Assembly (NCBI GenBank): GCA_902834555.1
Contig: CADFJN010000006.1
Coordinates: 1 to 64,000 of the forward strand
Reading direction: 5' to 3'
Length of the DNA stretch: 64,000 nt
Origin: Atopobiaceae bacterium
GTDB taxonomy: Bacteria; Actinomycetota; Coriobacteriia; Coriobacteriales; Atopobiaceae
In this document: positions 49,177 through 57,974 of the stretch, piece by piece
Position numbering within the stretch: the first letter of the stretch is position 1
Layout: each line of letters starts with the position of its first letter
The notes under the pieces: generated by a model
The model's database searches: none
What the model was told of the DNA's origin: nothing
The model's input: only the letters and a program-made list of their open reading frames with translations
Position numbers and translations under genes: made by a program

Positions 49177-50730
49177 CTATGCCTTGAAGTGGTCTCGCGC
49201 GAACCCCATGCGCTGGACCACCTCCATGGTGCCAACGTAAGAACCCTCGCGGTCGCGCACGGCCATGTAGCGCACCAGCACGGGCTCGCCCTCCTTCTCC
49301 ATCCAGATGTCGACGGAGTCCTGCTCACCGCTCTTGAGCGTGGCGATCACATGGCGCACCATCTCCTGGATTTTGGGCGGGTGGCAGCTCCAGACCTCGC
49401 GGTCCAGCGCCGAAGACGGGCGCTTGAAGAGCTTCTTCTCGCCGTCGTCGTTCCAGTAGCGGTTGATATCGGTGTCGTCGACGAAGGTGATCTCCAGCGG
49501 GATGGTGTTGAGCATCGCATCGAGCTGGGCGGGCGTCAGGCGGCCGGTGGGCAGCTGCACCGCGCCTGCGGCGTCAGCCTGGTTGCCCGCGCTCTTCTCG
49601 GCTGCCGCCGCGCGCTGCTGGAAGTACTCCTCGCCGGCGCCCCAGGTGCCGGCTTCGTCAATGAGGCACAGGTCATAGCCCTTGAGGTCGGCGTACATCT
49701 GGAGCCACTCGTCACCCGAGAAGTTCTGGGCGCACAGGGGCAGCAGGATGTTTGCCTCCTTGTAGACCATCTCGTCGGCGCGGGTGAGGACCTTCTCGGC
49801 GCGCTCGAGCCAAGCCGCGTCCTGCTCCTTGGCGCCGAGAAGCGCGCGCAGCTCGGCGCGGATCTCGTCGTCGACGCCCCACATGACGTCGGAGGGACCG
49901 GAGTAGCCGTGACGGACCTTGAGGACGGGGTAGAGGAGGTCGCCCTTCTTGGCGTAGTGGACGCCCAGCTGGGAGAGGGTGCGCAGCTCATCCATGGCGT
50001 CGGGGGTGTCCAGCGCGGCACGCGTGCGGGCGATCTGCTCGGAGATGGCCTGGTTCTCGAGGGAGAACACGTGCATGGGATGGCCGGGGAGGTTGGTGAG
50101 GAACCTTGTGTTGAGGTCGCCCGCGCCCTGTGTGAGCGAGCCCATCACTGCCTCTTCGGCGTTGGCAATCTTCTCCTCGCGGGTGGCGCCGTGGAACAGC
50201 GCGGAGTGGACGTCGCAGAGGCGCTGGACGTCGTCGATCTTTGCGCCGCCCTCAATGAGGCCCTGCTCGGCGCGGGCAATCTCGCCGGCGTCCACGTCGC
50301 TGAAGTTCGCGACAAAGTCCGCGCGCACATCCTCGAGCGACTCGCCGGAAGAGAGGCGCGCTATGTAGCTCTCGAGGAGCTTTGCGCGGCCGGCCTCGTC
50401 GAGGCCTTCGACCTTGGTGCCGAGAGGTGCGTCTACCTGCTGGTTGCTGGTGGCGTCGGCCTTGGGCGCGGCTTCGGTGGCGGGCGCGTCCTGGCTGGCG
50501 CCCTCGCCCTCGACCGTGAAGCCGGCGGCCTCGAACGCCTTTACGGCGTCGTCCAGGCTGATGCCCTTGATGGAGCACCCGCGCGGGACGGTCATCACGC
50601 GGCCAACCGTGTTGAGCGCAGCGGGCTTGGTGATATCCGTAAAGCCTAGGCTCGCCATGACCTGGGTGAACTCGGGGAATTCCTCGGCGAGGTCGTGAAC
50701 GCTCTTGTTGAGGTCAAGTATCTTGCTCAT
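49177..50730 (-). CDS. DUF1858/DUF438 protein with hemerythrin-like and PAS domains
   Basis: This 517-residue protein starts with a DUF1858 domain (KILDLNKSVHDLAEEFPEFT, ending near residue 75). After a linker comes DUF438, then a hemerythrin-like helical bundle with HSALFHGATREE, HPMHVFSLENQAIS and LKVRHGYSGPSDVMWG. The C-terminal PAS-like domain begins LPLEITFVDDTDINRYWNDD. Such proteins are thought to sense or handle oxygen or nitric oxide through a di-iron site, but the exact role is unknown. No DNA-binding or kinase domain is present, so it may be a repair or signalling factor. It is first in a two-gene operon. Confidence 0.88.
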   Translation of the reverse strand: MSKILDLNKSVHDLAEEFPEFTQVMASLGFTDITKPAALNTVGRVMTVPRGCSIKGISLDDAVKAFEAAGFTVEGEGASQDAPATEAAPKADATSNQQVDAPLGTKVEGLDEAGRAKLLESYIARLSSGESLEDVRADFVANFSDVDAGEIARAEQGLIEGGAKIDDVQRLCDVHSALFHGATREEKIANAEEAVMGSLTQGAGDLNTRFLTNLPGHPMHVFSLENQAISEQIARTRAALDTPDAMDELRTLSQLGVHYAKKGDLLYPVLKVRHGYSGPSDVMWGVDDEIRAELRALLGAKEQDAAWLERAEKVLTRADEMVYKEANILLPLCAQNFSGDEWLQMYADLKGYDLCLIDEAGTWGAGEEYFQQRAAAAEKSAGNQADAAGAVQLPTGRLTPAQLDAMLNTIPLEITFVDDTDINRYWNDDGEKKLFKRPSSALDREVWSCHPPKIQEMVRHVIATLKSGEQDSVDIWMEKEGEPVLVRYMAVRDREGSYVGTMEVVQRMGFARDHFKA

Positions 50731-51153
50731 GGCTGCTCCTGGTCTCTTGGCCAGGCCGTCTGGCCTGGTGCGCCGTGCCGCTTGCGGAGGTACGTTGCGA
50801 GCCGGCGCCGTTTGTCGAAGTCAGCATATGAGAGTAAGGAGGCGTGAACTGTTGTAGTCACAACTTCTATAATAATTACGCTGCATCGAAAGGGCCTTCG
50901 TTACACATTTTTCGCGTTCCGTGCGCCGAACTGCCCTTCGTTACACGTAGTTTAGGCATTAGGTGAAGTACAGATAATGCATGTTGTGTGCGAAAAACTT
51001 GGATGACACAACATATTGTGCCATCCAAGAGTCGATACTTTGAAATCTCAAAAAGTTGCGTGTAACGAAGGGCAGTTCGGCGCAACGGAGCGATTTTTTG
51101 TGTAACGAGAAGCGTTTCGATGCAGGGCAGCAGCCCAAACGTTGCTGACAGAC
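50731..51153. other. Intergenic region with a long hairpin
   Basis: A 423-base gap without a gene. It has CCAGGCC/GGCCTGG close upstream of the DUF438 start (50752-50769) and the long inverted-repeat element at 50883-51123. No protein reading frame is plausible. Confidence 0.6.
50883..51123. repeat. Structured inverted-repeat element with 65-bp arms
   Basis: The arms 50883-50947 and 51059-51123 match in inverted orientation at roughly 54 of 65 positions. Each arm has two copies of CGTTACAC-type words. The core holds AAGTACAG and CGATACTT, the same words as in the elements at 7085 and 37277. It also has an inner hairpin, CTTGGATG with CATCCAAG. It lies between two genes of the same direction. 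Confidence 0.8.
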
Positions 51154-52695
51154 CTAGCGGCGCGGCATGCCGCCGTGGTCGCCGGGATGGAGTCTACCCT
51201 TTTCCCCGCCTGCCCAGCCGGCTGTATTTCGCCCCTTTGCCTGAGAACGCTGCTGAGGGGCGGATTTCCCGCGACGATGGCCCGCCTTGGGCTTCTCGGG
51301 TGGAATGGCGCTCTCGACTGGTCGGCCCTTGCTGGCCGTACGTTTTGGTTGCGCCTTGCGCTGGTGCTGGGAGCGGCTCGCCACGATCTCCGCGGTGCGG
51401 GCCATGCGCTCCTCGCGGCGCTCGTCCACCAGCTTCTTGCGCTCCTTCTTGCCGGGCAGACGGTCAGCGGGCGTGCGATTGGGGGCAAGTACCAGCGGTT
51501 TCTCGCCCAAGGGGATGCCCTGCGCACGGGGGTACACAGGGATGTTCTTGCCCATGAGCTGCTCGATGTCGCGCAGGTCGAATTCTTCCTCGGGCGTGGC
51601 GAAGGTGAGCGCCCAGCCATATTCGCCCGCGCGTCCGGTGCGTCCAATGCGGTGGATGTAGTCCTCGGCGTCCGAGGGCACGTCGAGGTTGACCACATAT
51701 GCCACGTTGGGGATGTCGATGCCGCGCGCCAGGACGTCGGTTGCCACCAGCACGCCCACTTCGCCGTCGGCAAAGCGCCTCAGCGCGCTGGCGCGCTGGT
51801 TCTGGTTGCGGTTGCCGTGGATGGGGGCGCACTCGATGCCTGCCTTGCGCAGGCGCCGGCAGACGGCGTCGGCGCGGTGCTTGCCGCGCACAAAGACAAT
51901 CACGCGCTCTGCGCCTTCGCGGTGCAGAATCTCGATGAGGGCGTCGTTTTTGGCCTCGTGCGAGATGGGCAGCACGTACTGGTCAATCGTCTCGGCGGCC
52001 GTGCCCTTGTGCGCTATTTCGATGCGCACGGGGTTGTGAACCAGCGACTTTGTGTTGTCCAGAACGTCATCGGAGAGCGTTGCCGAGAAAAGCAGGGTCT
52101 GGCGTGAGGCCGGCGTCTTGGTCACGATGCGGCGCATGTCGGGCAGGAAGCCCATGTCGAGCATGCGGTCGGCCTCGTCCAGAACGAGGGTCTCTACCTG
52201 CGAGAGGTTACAGTCGCCCGAGTTGATGAGGTCGATGAGGCGTCCCGGCGTGGCAACCACCAGGTCGCACCCCTTATGGAGCGCGGCGCGCTGGGGCTCG
52301 TAGGAGACACCGCCCACGAGGACCGTTGCCGTGTGCTCCGTGCTTGCGCATATGGCGTTTGCGACCTCCTCGATCTGGGCGGCAAGCTCGCGCGTGGGCG
52401 TGACCACAAGCATGAGCGGCCCTTGCCCGTGGCGCGCGTGGCCCAGGCGGTCGAGTGCGGGAAGCAGGAAGGCGGCCGTCTTCCCGGTGCCCGTCTGCGC
52501 GGCGGCCATGACATCGGTACCTGCGAGAATGGCAGGAATCGAGGCCGCTTGGACCGGCGTGGGCGCCTCATAGCCCATGTCGCCCACGGCGGCGAGGGCG
52601 CGTTCGGAGAGGCCGAGGTTCTCGAAGCGGGTGGGGAGGTCCTTCTCGGCAGTGATGGCGGGAGTGGATGCGGTGGTGCTGCGGCGCTTGGCCAT
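51154..52695 (-). CDS. DEAD-box RNA helicase (RhlE-like)
   Basis: This 513-residue helicase has all motifs: FENLGLSERAL and the Q motif, AAQTGTGKT (Walker A), PTRELAAQ, TPGRLIDL, DEAD, SAT, and HRIGRTGRAGEYG. The C-terminal 140 residues are basic (KKERKKLVDERREERMARTA) with lysine/arginine-rich repeats, as in RhlE/CsdA-type proteins that bind ribosomal RNA. It unwinds short RNA helices in ribosome assembly or mRNA decay. The gene stands alone between a hairpin element and a divergent regulator. Confidence 0.93.
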   Translation of the reverse strand: MAKRRSTTASTPAITAEKDLPTRFENLGLSERALAAVGDMGYEAPTPVQAASIPAILAGTDVMAAAQTGTGKTAAFLLPALDRLGHARHGQGPLMLVVTPTRELAAQIEEVANAICASTEHTATVLVGGVSYEPQRAALHKGCDLVVATPGRLIDLINSGDCNLSQVETLVLDEADRMLDMGFLPDMRRIVTKTPASRQTLLFSATLSDDVLDNTKSLVHNPVRIEIAHKGTAAETIDQYVLPISHEAKNDALIEILHREGAERVIVFVRGKHRADAVCRRLRKAGIECAPIHGNRNQNQRASALRRFADGEVGVLVATDVLARGIDIPNVAYVVNLDVPSDAEDYIHRIGRTGRAGEYGWALTFATPEEEFDLRDIEQLMGKNIPVYPRAQGIPLGEKPLVLAPNRTPADRLPGKKERKKLVDERREERMARTAEIVASRSQHQRKAQPKRTASKGRPVESAIPPEKPKAGHRRGKSAPQQRSQAKGRNTAGWAGGEKGRLHPGDHGGMPRR

Positions 52696-52811
52696 GAAAT
52701 GGTGCTCCTAACAACGAGTAAACGTGCGAGGAACTAGCTTACGCGATTCCCCGCGTGCACATCGAGTCACCATCTTCTGGCGCAGTGCGTGGGACAAACG
52801 TACTGGTAGAT

Positions 52812-52840
52812 GGCACGACAGTTCTGCTGTCGTGCCGCTT
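52812..52840 (+). terminator. Orphan terminator-like hairpin
   Basis: GGCACGACAG (52812-52821) and CTGTCGTGCC (52827-52836) form a perfect 10-bp stem with a 5-base loop, then GCTTTT. No plus-strand gene lies upstream, because the helicase is divergent. It may attenuate transcription of the XRE gene or end a small RNA started near 52700-52800. Confidence 0.7.
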
Positions 52841-52916
52841 TTGCCCATGCAAGCTATGCTTTCTTGCGTGGAGTCTTCGCCCGGGTGATGCTGGGCCCAG
52901 GAGGGGAGGGGAACCG

Positions 52917-53438
52917 ATGGAATTTGGCGAGAGGGTCAAGGCCGTGCGCACCGGCGCGGGCCTTACGCAGGAGCAGTTCGCGTCGCGCCTTGGGGTGACG
53001 CGGCAGGCGGTCTCCAATTGGGAGAACGGCCGCAACCTGCCCGACATCGAGGTGGTCATCGCCATGTCCCGGACGTTTGACGTCTCCCTTGACGAGCTTA
53101 TCCTGGGAGGAGAGGACATGACACGTAAGACAGGCGAGAAGAACGACATGGCCGACAAGCTCATCCGCGACGGCAGCGAGGGCAGGTGGATGCGCATGAG
53201 TCTCGTAATGTCCATCGTGGGATCGGTACTCATTGTGATTGCGACGGTTCTTGCCATGGTGGCCGAGAACTCGGTGAGCTACGTGGACGCGAGCGGCATG
53301 CTGCACGAGAACTTCTGGCTGGTGCCCGTGAGCTACGCGTGCGCGGCAGCGGGCGTGCTGGTGCTGCTCGCGAACTTTGTCGCGCAGCTGCGACGCCGAA
53401 AGCGCCTGACGGGCTCGTACAGGCCTCTAGGGAGGTAG
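52917..53438 (+). CDS. XRE-family regulator with membrane anchor
   Basis: This 173-residue protein has an N-terminal Cro/C1-type HTH (MEFGERVKAVRTGAGLTQEQ, VTRQAVSNWENGRNLPDIE) and two C-terminal membrane helices near residues 95-120 and 140-165 (LVMSIVGSVLIVIATVLAMV and VSYACAAAGVLVLLANFVAQ). Membrane-bound XRE regulators of this sort are common in Gram-positive bacteria and are thought to respond to envelope or antibiotic stress. AGGAGGGGAGGGG precedes the ATG. The DNA target is unknown; autoregulation is usual. Confidence 0.88.
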   Translation: MEFGERVKAVRTGAGLTQEQFASRLGVTRQAVSNWENGRNLPDIEVVIAMSRTFDVSLDELILGGEDMTRKTGEKNDMADKLIRDGSEGRWMRMSLVMSIVGSVLIVIATVLAMVAENSVSYVDASGMLHENFWLVPVSYACAAAGVLVLLANFVAQLRRRKRLTGSYRPLGR

Positions 53439-53449
53439 CGAATCCGTAC

Positions 53450-53476
53450 GCGGGCGCCTCGAGCGATGGCGCCCGC
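53450..53476 (+). terminator. Terminator after the XRE gene
   Basis: GCGGGCGCC (53450-53458) pairs with GGCGCCCGC (53468-53476) with a 9-base loop, followed by GCTTTCGG. It is 12 bases after the stop codon. Confidence 0.75.
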
Positions 53477-53619
53477 GCTTTCGGTTCCCGAGAAGGTGGC
53501 TCGATTTTCACCAAGCGGCAACCACGGTTCCTGCGCTACTATGTTTTCCGGCCGCACGGGCGGCCCTCCAAGCAGTCCCAGGTAAAACCTGCTTGCCAAT
53601 CCAAAACCGGGAGATACGC

Positions 53620-54351
53620 ATGCTCAAGCGAACCCTTGAGGACTACAAGGTCCTCCTCAGAAACATCCCCAGCACCACCGTCACGCTCTTTGTGGTGAGC
53701 GTCATCGTGATGAACCTCCTCGCAAACAAGGAGCTGGTGTCGCTCCCATGGCTGGCGCTCGATTGCGGCATCACCGTGAGCTGGGTGAGCTTCCTCTGCA
53801 TGGATATGATCTGCAAGCGCTTTGGCGCCAACGCCTCCATTAAGGTGAGCGTTCTCGCCGAGGCTATCAACCTGGCCGTATGCCTGCTCTTCTGGCTTAT
53901 GAGCCTCACGCCCGGTATGTGGGGTGCCTACTACGATACGGAAAGCCTGCAGGTAAACACGGCGCTCAATGCCACGTTTGGCGGCTCCTGGTACGTGGTG
54001 TTTGGCTCGACCGTCTCTATGCTCTGCTCGTCCGTCGTGAACTCCCTGCTCAACGAGGGGATTGGTCGAAGGCTCAAGAAGAACACCTTTGGGACCTTCG
54101 CGCTGCGCTCCTACATGAGCACCATGGTGGGTCAGTTTGTGGACAACTTTGTCTTCGCGACCATCGTGAGCCACACGTTCTTTGGCTGGACCTGGGCGCA
54201 GGTGGTCATGTGCTCGCTCACGGGTGCGCTCGTTGAACTTGCGTGCGAGGTGTTCCTCTCGCCGGTGGGCTTCCGCGTGGTTCGGAGCTGGGAGCGCGAT
54301 GGCGTGGGCGAGAACTACCTGCGCCTGCACACCGCGGAGGCCACGAGATGA
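53620..54351 (+). CDS. VUT-family transporter (queuosine-precursor type)
   Basis: This 243-residue membrane protein has six or so hydrophobic segments (TTVTLFVVSVIVMNLLANKE, VSWVSFLCMDMICKRFG and others) and matches the VUT/YhhQ family, which takes up queuosine precursors such as preQ0 or preQ1 for tRNA modification. The conserved NLLANKELVSLP and VNSLLNEGIGRR are typical. I chose the ATG at 53620 (GGGAGAT upstream). Its stop codon TGA at 54349-54351 is the first TGA of palindrome copy 4, which also provides the ATG of the next gene. Confidence 0.85.
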   Translation: MLKRTLEDYKVLLRNIPSTTVTLFVVSVIVMNLLANKELVSLPWLALDCGITVSWVSFLCMDMICKRFGANASIKVSVLAEAINLAVCLLFWLMSLTPGMWGAYYDTESLQVNTALNATFGGSWYVVFGSTVSMLCSSVVNSLLNEGIGRRLKKNTFGTFALRSYMSTMVGQFVDNFVFATIVSHTFFGWTWAQVVMCSLTGALVELACEVFLSPVGFRVVRSWERDGVGENYLRLHTAEATR

Positions 54352-54378
54352 GACAAGGGGACAGTCCCTTTGTCTCAT
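54348..54378. repeat. 31-bp palindrome, copy 4
   Basis: ATGAGACAAGGGGAC then GTCCCTTTGTCTCAT, with one mismatch in the stem. The first TGA is the stop codon of the VUT gene, and the first ATG is the start of the dehydrogenase gene, so the repeat forms an ATGA overlap. Confidence 0.85.
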
Positions 54379-55082
54379 TGCCGCTTGACGCTGGGGGACG
54401 TTCGCTGGACGTGCTGGTCACAGGCGCGTCGCGCGGCATCGGCCGGGCAACGGCGGAGCTCTTCCTTGCGCGCGGGCATCGTGTGTGGGGGCTCGACGTG
54501 CTTCCTGCCTCGATTGAGCACCCGCGCTACCAGCACGCTGTTGCCGATGTGCGTGACCGAGAGGCGCTGCCTGCGGACATCGCGCCGCAGGTCATCGTGA
54601 GCAACGCGGGCGTGCAGGACAGTGGGGCGGACATCGACGTCAACCTCAAGGGTGCCATTAACGTGTGCGAGCGCTACGCGTTTGCGCCGGGAGGCCGTAC
54701 GCCAGCGCCGCAGGTCCGCGCTGTGGTGCTGGTGGGCTCCTCGAGCGGCCACACGGGCGCGGAGTTCCCCGAGTATGCCGCTTCGAAGGGTGGCGTGCTT
54801 GCCTACGCCAAGAACCTCGCTCAGCGCCTGGCACCCCAGGCCACCTGCAACAGCGTGGATCCCGGCGGCGTCTTGACCGAGCTCAACCGTCCCGTGATGG
54901 ACGACCCCGTGTTCTGGGAGCGCATCATGTCCCTCACGCCGCTGCGCCGCTGGGCGACGCCGGAGGAAATCGCAGAGTGGGTCTACTTCGTTGCCGTCAC
55001 CAATCGCTTCATGACTGGGCAGAACCTCCTCATCGATGGTGGCGAGGCCGGAAGCTTCGATTTCGTGTGGCCCGAGGAGTAG
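54348..55082 (+). CDS. SDR-family oxidoreductase whose start lies in a repeat
   Basis: This 244-residue short-chain dehydrogenase has the cofactor motif VTGASRGIGRA (from residue 24), NAGVQDSG, VGSSSGHTG (catalytic serine) and EYAASKGG (Tyr/Lys). The C-terminal MTGQNLLIDGGEAGSFDF is family-typical. The first ten residues, MRQGDSPFVS, are encoded by the palindrome, and GCGGAGG lies 7 bases upstream, so translation is coupled to the VUT gene. A downstream TTG at 54378 has no ribosome site. The substrate is unknown. A pentapeptide gene follows after 6 bases. Confidence 0.88.
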   Translation: MRQGDSPFVSLPLDAGGRSLDVLVTGASRGIGRATAELFLARGHRVWGLDVLPASIEHPRYQHAVADVRDREALPADIAPQVIVSNAGVQDSGADIDVNLKGAINVCERYAFAPGGRTPAPQVRAVVLVGSSSGHTGAEFPEYAASKGGVLAYAKNLAQRLAPQATCNSVDPGGVLTELNRPVMDDPVFWERIMSLTPLRRWATPEEIAEWVYFVAVTNRFMTGQNLLIDGGEAGSFDFVWPEE

Positions 55083-55088
55083 AACGCC

Positions 55089-55691
55089 GTGAGCGAGATA
55101 CTCGAAGCCATAGCTCAGAGTGACGGAGACGTTCGCGGCCGCGAGTTTGTGAGGGAGGACCTCTCGGGAGAGGACCTTGGCCACGTGGAGTTTGAGGACT
55201 GCACGTTTGACTCGTGCGTCCTTGCCTCTGCGCACCTGGAGCGCCCTAGCTTCGAGCGTTGCACGCTCACGGGCTGCGACCTGGCCAATGTTCAGGGCAA
55301 CACCGGATTCTGGCGAGACACGCGGGTGTTCGAGTGCCGTCTGGTTGGTGCCGACCTCCACAAGTCTGTCCTAGTTCGCACACGCTTCACGGGGTGCAAC
55401 CTCTCGTACGTGGGGCTTGCAGAGTCCAAGCTCGAGCGCGTCTCGTTCTCTGCGTGCGACTTGCGCGAGGCGTCCCTCTCGCAGCTTCGCCTGCGCAGCC
55501 GGCTCGTCCTCGAGGGCTGCGACCTCACGCGTGCGGAGCTCTTCCAGACGCGCCTTGCGGGTGTGGACCTTACCAGCTGCAACATCGCGGGCGTCCGCAT
55601 GAGCGACACGTTTCGAGAGCTGCGCGATGCCGCCGTGGGCATCGACCAGCTGCCAGACCTCGCGGGCTTGCTCGGCGTGAAGCTGCGATGA
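55089..55691 (+). CDS. Pentapeptide-repeat protein
   Basis: This 200-residue protein has tandem pentapeptide units of the A(D/N)LXX type: FEDCTFDSCVLASAHLERPS, LTGCDLANVQGN, FTGCNLSYVGLAESKLERVS, LEGCDLTRAELFQTRLAG. They fold as a right-handed beta-helix. Some members (Qnr/MfpA) mimic DNA and protect gyrase, and others have no known role. The start is a GTG. Its stop codon TGA (55689-55691) is the first TGA of palindrome copy 5. It is last in the VUT-SDR-pentapeptide operon. Confidence 0.88.
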   Translation: MSEILEAIAQSDGDVRGREFVREDLSGEDLGHVEFEDCTFDSCVLASAHLERPSFERCTLTGCDLANVQGNTGFWRDTRVFECRLVGADLHKSVLVRTRFTGCNLSYVGLAESKLERVSFSACDLREASLSQLRLRSRLVLEGCDLTRAELFQTRLAGVDLTSCNIAGVRMSDTFRELRDAAVGIDQLPDLAGLLGVKLR

Positions 55692-55718
55692 GACAAAGGG
55701 ACTGTCCCTTTGTCTCAT
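55688..55718. repeat. 31-bp palindrome, copy 5
   Basis: ATGAGACAAAGGGAC with its reverse complement, central T. It supplies the stop codon of the pentapeptide gene. The gap to the next gene (55719-55873) shows no other feature. Confidence 0.85.
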
Positions 55719-55873
55719 CGCATGCCCGTTGTCTGGACTTTGCAGGCTGGCGCCCTCGCGGACGCGTGACGCGCGTATCTTAAATATTTGTATGCAAGAA
55801 TATCGAGCAGGCGAAAGCAGCAAAAGATGGCTCGCCGACCCATCACGTGGCCGGTTTTCGTATTGGGGGCAGC

Positions 55874-57847
55874 ATGGCAGACAGTCCGCGAGGCGCGCAC
55901 TTCGCAAAGCCTAAAGATCCTAAGGATGCGAGAGACGAGCAGTTTAGCCGTTCCTCTGTTGGCGACGCGTCGGGCTTTGAGGGCACCCAGCAGTTCCCCG
56001 ACGAGCGGTTCTCCGGTACGGACCAGACGTATGGCTTCGTGGACAATCAGGTGACCACGCCCGTTGAGCCTCTGCCGCAGATGAACGTGTACCTGAGTAA
56101 CCCTAACCAGCCCAATCGCGGCAAGAAGCGCCGCCAACATCATCCCGGTCGCGTGGTGCTTGTGATTGTTCTCGCACTTGTCGCTGCCATCGGTGCCTGC
56201 GGCTTCCTTCTCTACCGCTCTGCTCAGGAGGTACAGGCGGACGCCAAGGTAATCACTTCAACCGCCTCCTCCATGAAGGAGAACCTCACCTCCGGAGACG
56301 GCAACACGCTGCTTACAAATGCCAATTCCTTTGCCAGCGCTGCATCGGACATGCACCAGCAGACCAGTGGCGCTCTTTGGGGCATTGCTGCAAACCTGCC
56401 TGTTGTTGGCCAGGACGTGAAGAACGCGCAACAGCTTGCGAGCATTGCGGATGACATGGGCTCAAAGGTCCTTGTACCTATGGCGCAGAGCCTCTCGGGG
56501 GTCTCCATGTCCTCTCTGCTCTCTGACGGCAGAGTGGACGTTGCCGCTATCCAGAGCCTCGTAGATGCACTTTCGGACGTCTCGCCCACGATTTCGGCCT
56601 GCTCGCAGCGCGCAAATGACATCCAGTCCGGTTCTATCTCGAAGGTAAACAACTACGTGGAGAAGGCCCAAGATCTTCTCTCTACTGCGGACGAGGCTGC
56701 ACAGACTGCTGACAAGATCGCTCCCAGCCTGCCCGGGCTTCTCGGCGCAAATGGGACTACGCGAACCTACCTCGTAGTCGCGCAGAACAACTCCGAGCTA
56801 AGGGCCACGGGCGGCCTGCCTGGTGCCCGCATCCCCCTAACCGTTTCGGATGGCGTAATTAGCCTGGGCGAGTCAACCCCTCTCGGCGAAGGCTTTGATG
56901 TCAATATCAACATCACCGATGAGGAGCGCTCGCTTCTCGGCGATGCACCTGCAATTGCGGCCTCCTGGGCAAACTTCACGCCAGACTTCACCCACGCCGG
57001 TGCCTACCTTGCTGAGGGATGGAACCAGTACCACAGCGACCAGCAGGTGGAGGGCGTCATCGCCATTGACCCCGTGTTCCTGCAGAACCTTCTTGCTCTT
57101 ACCGGTGGCGTTGTGGCGTCCGATGGGACGGCCGTCGATGGCACCAACGCGGCGCAGGTGCTGCTTTCGGACATCTACTGGAAGTATCCCGAGGGCGCAA
57201 AGCAGGACGCGATGTTTGCCGAGGTCGCGGGCCTGTGCTTTAACCAGCTTATGAGCTCGCTGGGGTCGGTGGGGGTGGATGACCTCACAAAGCTCATCCG
57301 CCAGTCTGGCGAGGATCGTCGACTGCAGGTTTGGATGGCAGACGACTCCGAGGAGGCCGCCATGAAGGAGCTGGGGGTTGCGGGCGAGCTTGACAGCGAC
57401 CCGACCCAGCCCGTGCTTGGCGTCTACGTGAACGACAACACCTGGGCAAAGATGGACTGGTACATGGACCTGCGCACTACCGTGGGGGCGGCAACCAAGA
57501 ATAGCGACGGCACCACCACGTACGACGTGACCACTACCATCACCAACCGCATGACCGATGAGGAGGCGGCATCTGCGCCGGCATACATTACCGGTGGCTC
57601 CGATATGACCTCTGATGCAGGTGACATGGTCTCTCTCGTGATAGTTCTTGGTCCGGCGGGCGGAACCGTCTCTGGCCTTGACGAGCGCGGCTCCAACGGG
57701 CAGCTCGAAGGGCTCGATGGGCACTACTTTGGCGTGAGCACCGAGCCTGGTGAGACGGCGACCATCGAGTACCAGGTGACAACTGCTGCCGGCGCGGGAG
57801 CGCTTCAGGTGCGTCAGACGCCCACGGCGCGTACGTTCACAGACTAA
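55874..57847 (+). CDS. DUF4012 envelope protein
   Basis: This 657-residue protein has a cytoplasmic, low-complexity N-terminus of about 90 residues with many charged and proline residues, and a basic stretch NRGKKRRQHH. One membrane helix follows (93-113, VVLVIVLALVAAIGACGFLL), then a large extracytoplasmic part. DUF4012 begins around RTYLVVAQNNSELRATGG. DUF4012 proteins are common in Actinobacteria and some have been linked to cell-surface polymers. I chose the ATG at 55874 (GGGGGC upstream); a GTG at 55847 is in frame. The gene appears to be single. Confidence 0.85.
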   Translation: MADSPRGAHFAKPKDPKDARDEQFSRSSVGDASGFEGTQQFPDERFSGTDQTYGFVDNQVTTPVEPLPQMNVYLSNPNQPNRGKKRRQHHPGRVVLVIVLALVAAIGACGFLLYRSAQEVQADAKVITSTASSMKENLTSGDGNTLLTNANSFASAASDMHQQTSGALWGIAANLPVVGQDVKNAQQLASIADDMGSKVLVPMAQSLSGVSMSSLLSDGRVDVAAIQSLVDALSDVSPTISACSQRANDIQSGSISKVNNYVEKAQDLLSTADEAAQTADKIAPSLPGLLGANGTTRTYLVVAQNNSELRATGGLPGARIPLTVSDGVISLGESTPLGEGFDVNINITDEERSLLGDAPAIAASWANFTPDFTHAGAYLAEGWNQYHSDQQVEGVIAIDPVFLQNLLALTGGVVASDGTAVDGTNAAQVLLSDIYWKYPEGAKQDAMFAEVAGLCFNQLMSSLGSVGVDDLTKLIRQSGEDRRLQVWMADDSEEAAMKELGVAGELDSDPTQPVLGVYVNDNTWAKMDWYMDLRTTVGAATKNSDGTTTYDVTTTITNRMTDEEAASAPAYITGGSDMTSDAGDMVSLVIVLGPAGGTVSGLDERGSNGQLEGLDGHYFGVSTEPGETATIEYQVTTAAGAGALQVRQTPTARTFTD

Positions 57848-57858
57848 GGCTGCGCTCC

Positions 57859-57876
57859 TGCGGGCGGCTGCCCGCA
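57859..57876. terminator. Hairpin after the DUF4012 gene
   Basis: TGCGGGC pairs with GCCCGCA across a 4-base loop, 12 bases beyond the stop codon. It has no T-run, so efficiency is uncertain. Confidence 0.5.
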
Positions 57877-57974
57877 ATCTGGCGGCCCAATTAGTGTCGC
57901 GCCAAAGGGGTATGCTCTTCTTTGTCAGGCCGACGGCCATGCCGTCGGGACGGCGCTCGACAGGGGAGTTGCGC

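Noticed and set aside
49189..50649. A 486-codon plus-strand frame opposite the DUF438 gene
   Set aside because: Antisense to a protein with clear domains; composition typical of a shadow frame.
53500..53619. PreQ1 riboswitch upstream of the VUT transporter
   Set aside because: The leader has small stems and a GGTAAAACC word, but it does not match the preQ1-I, II or III consensus well enough to call.
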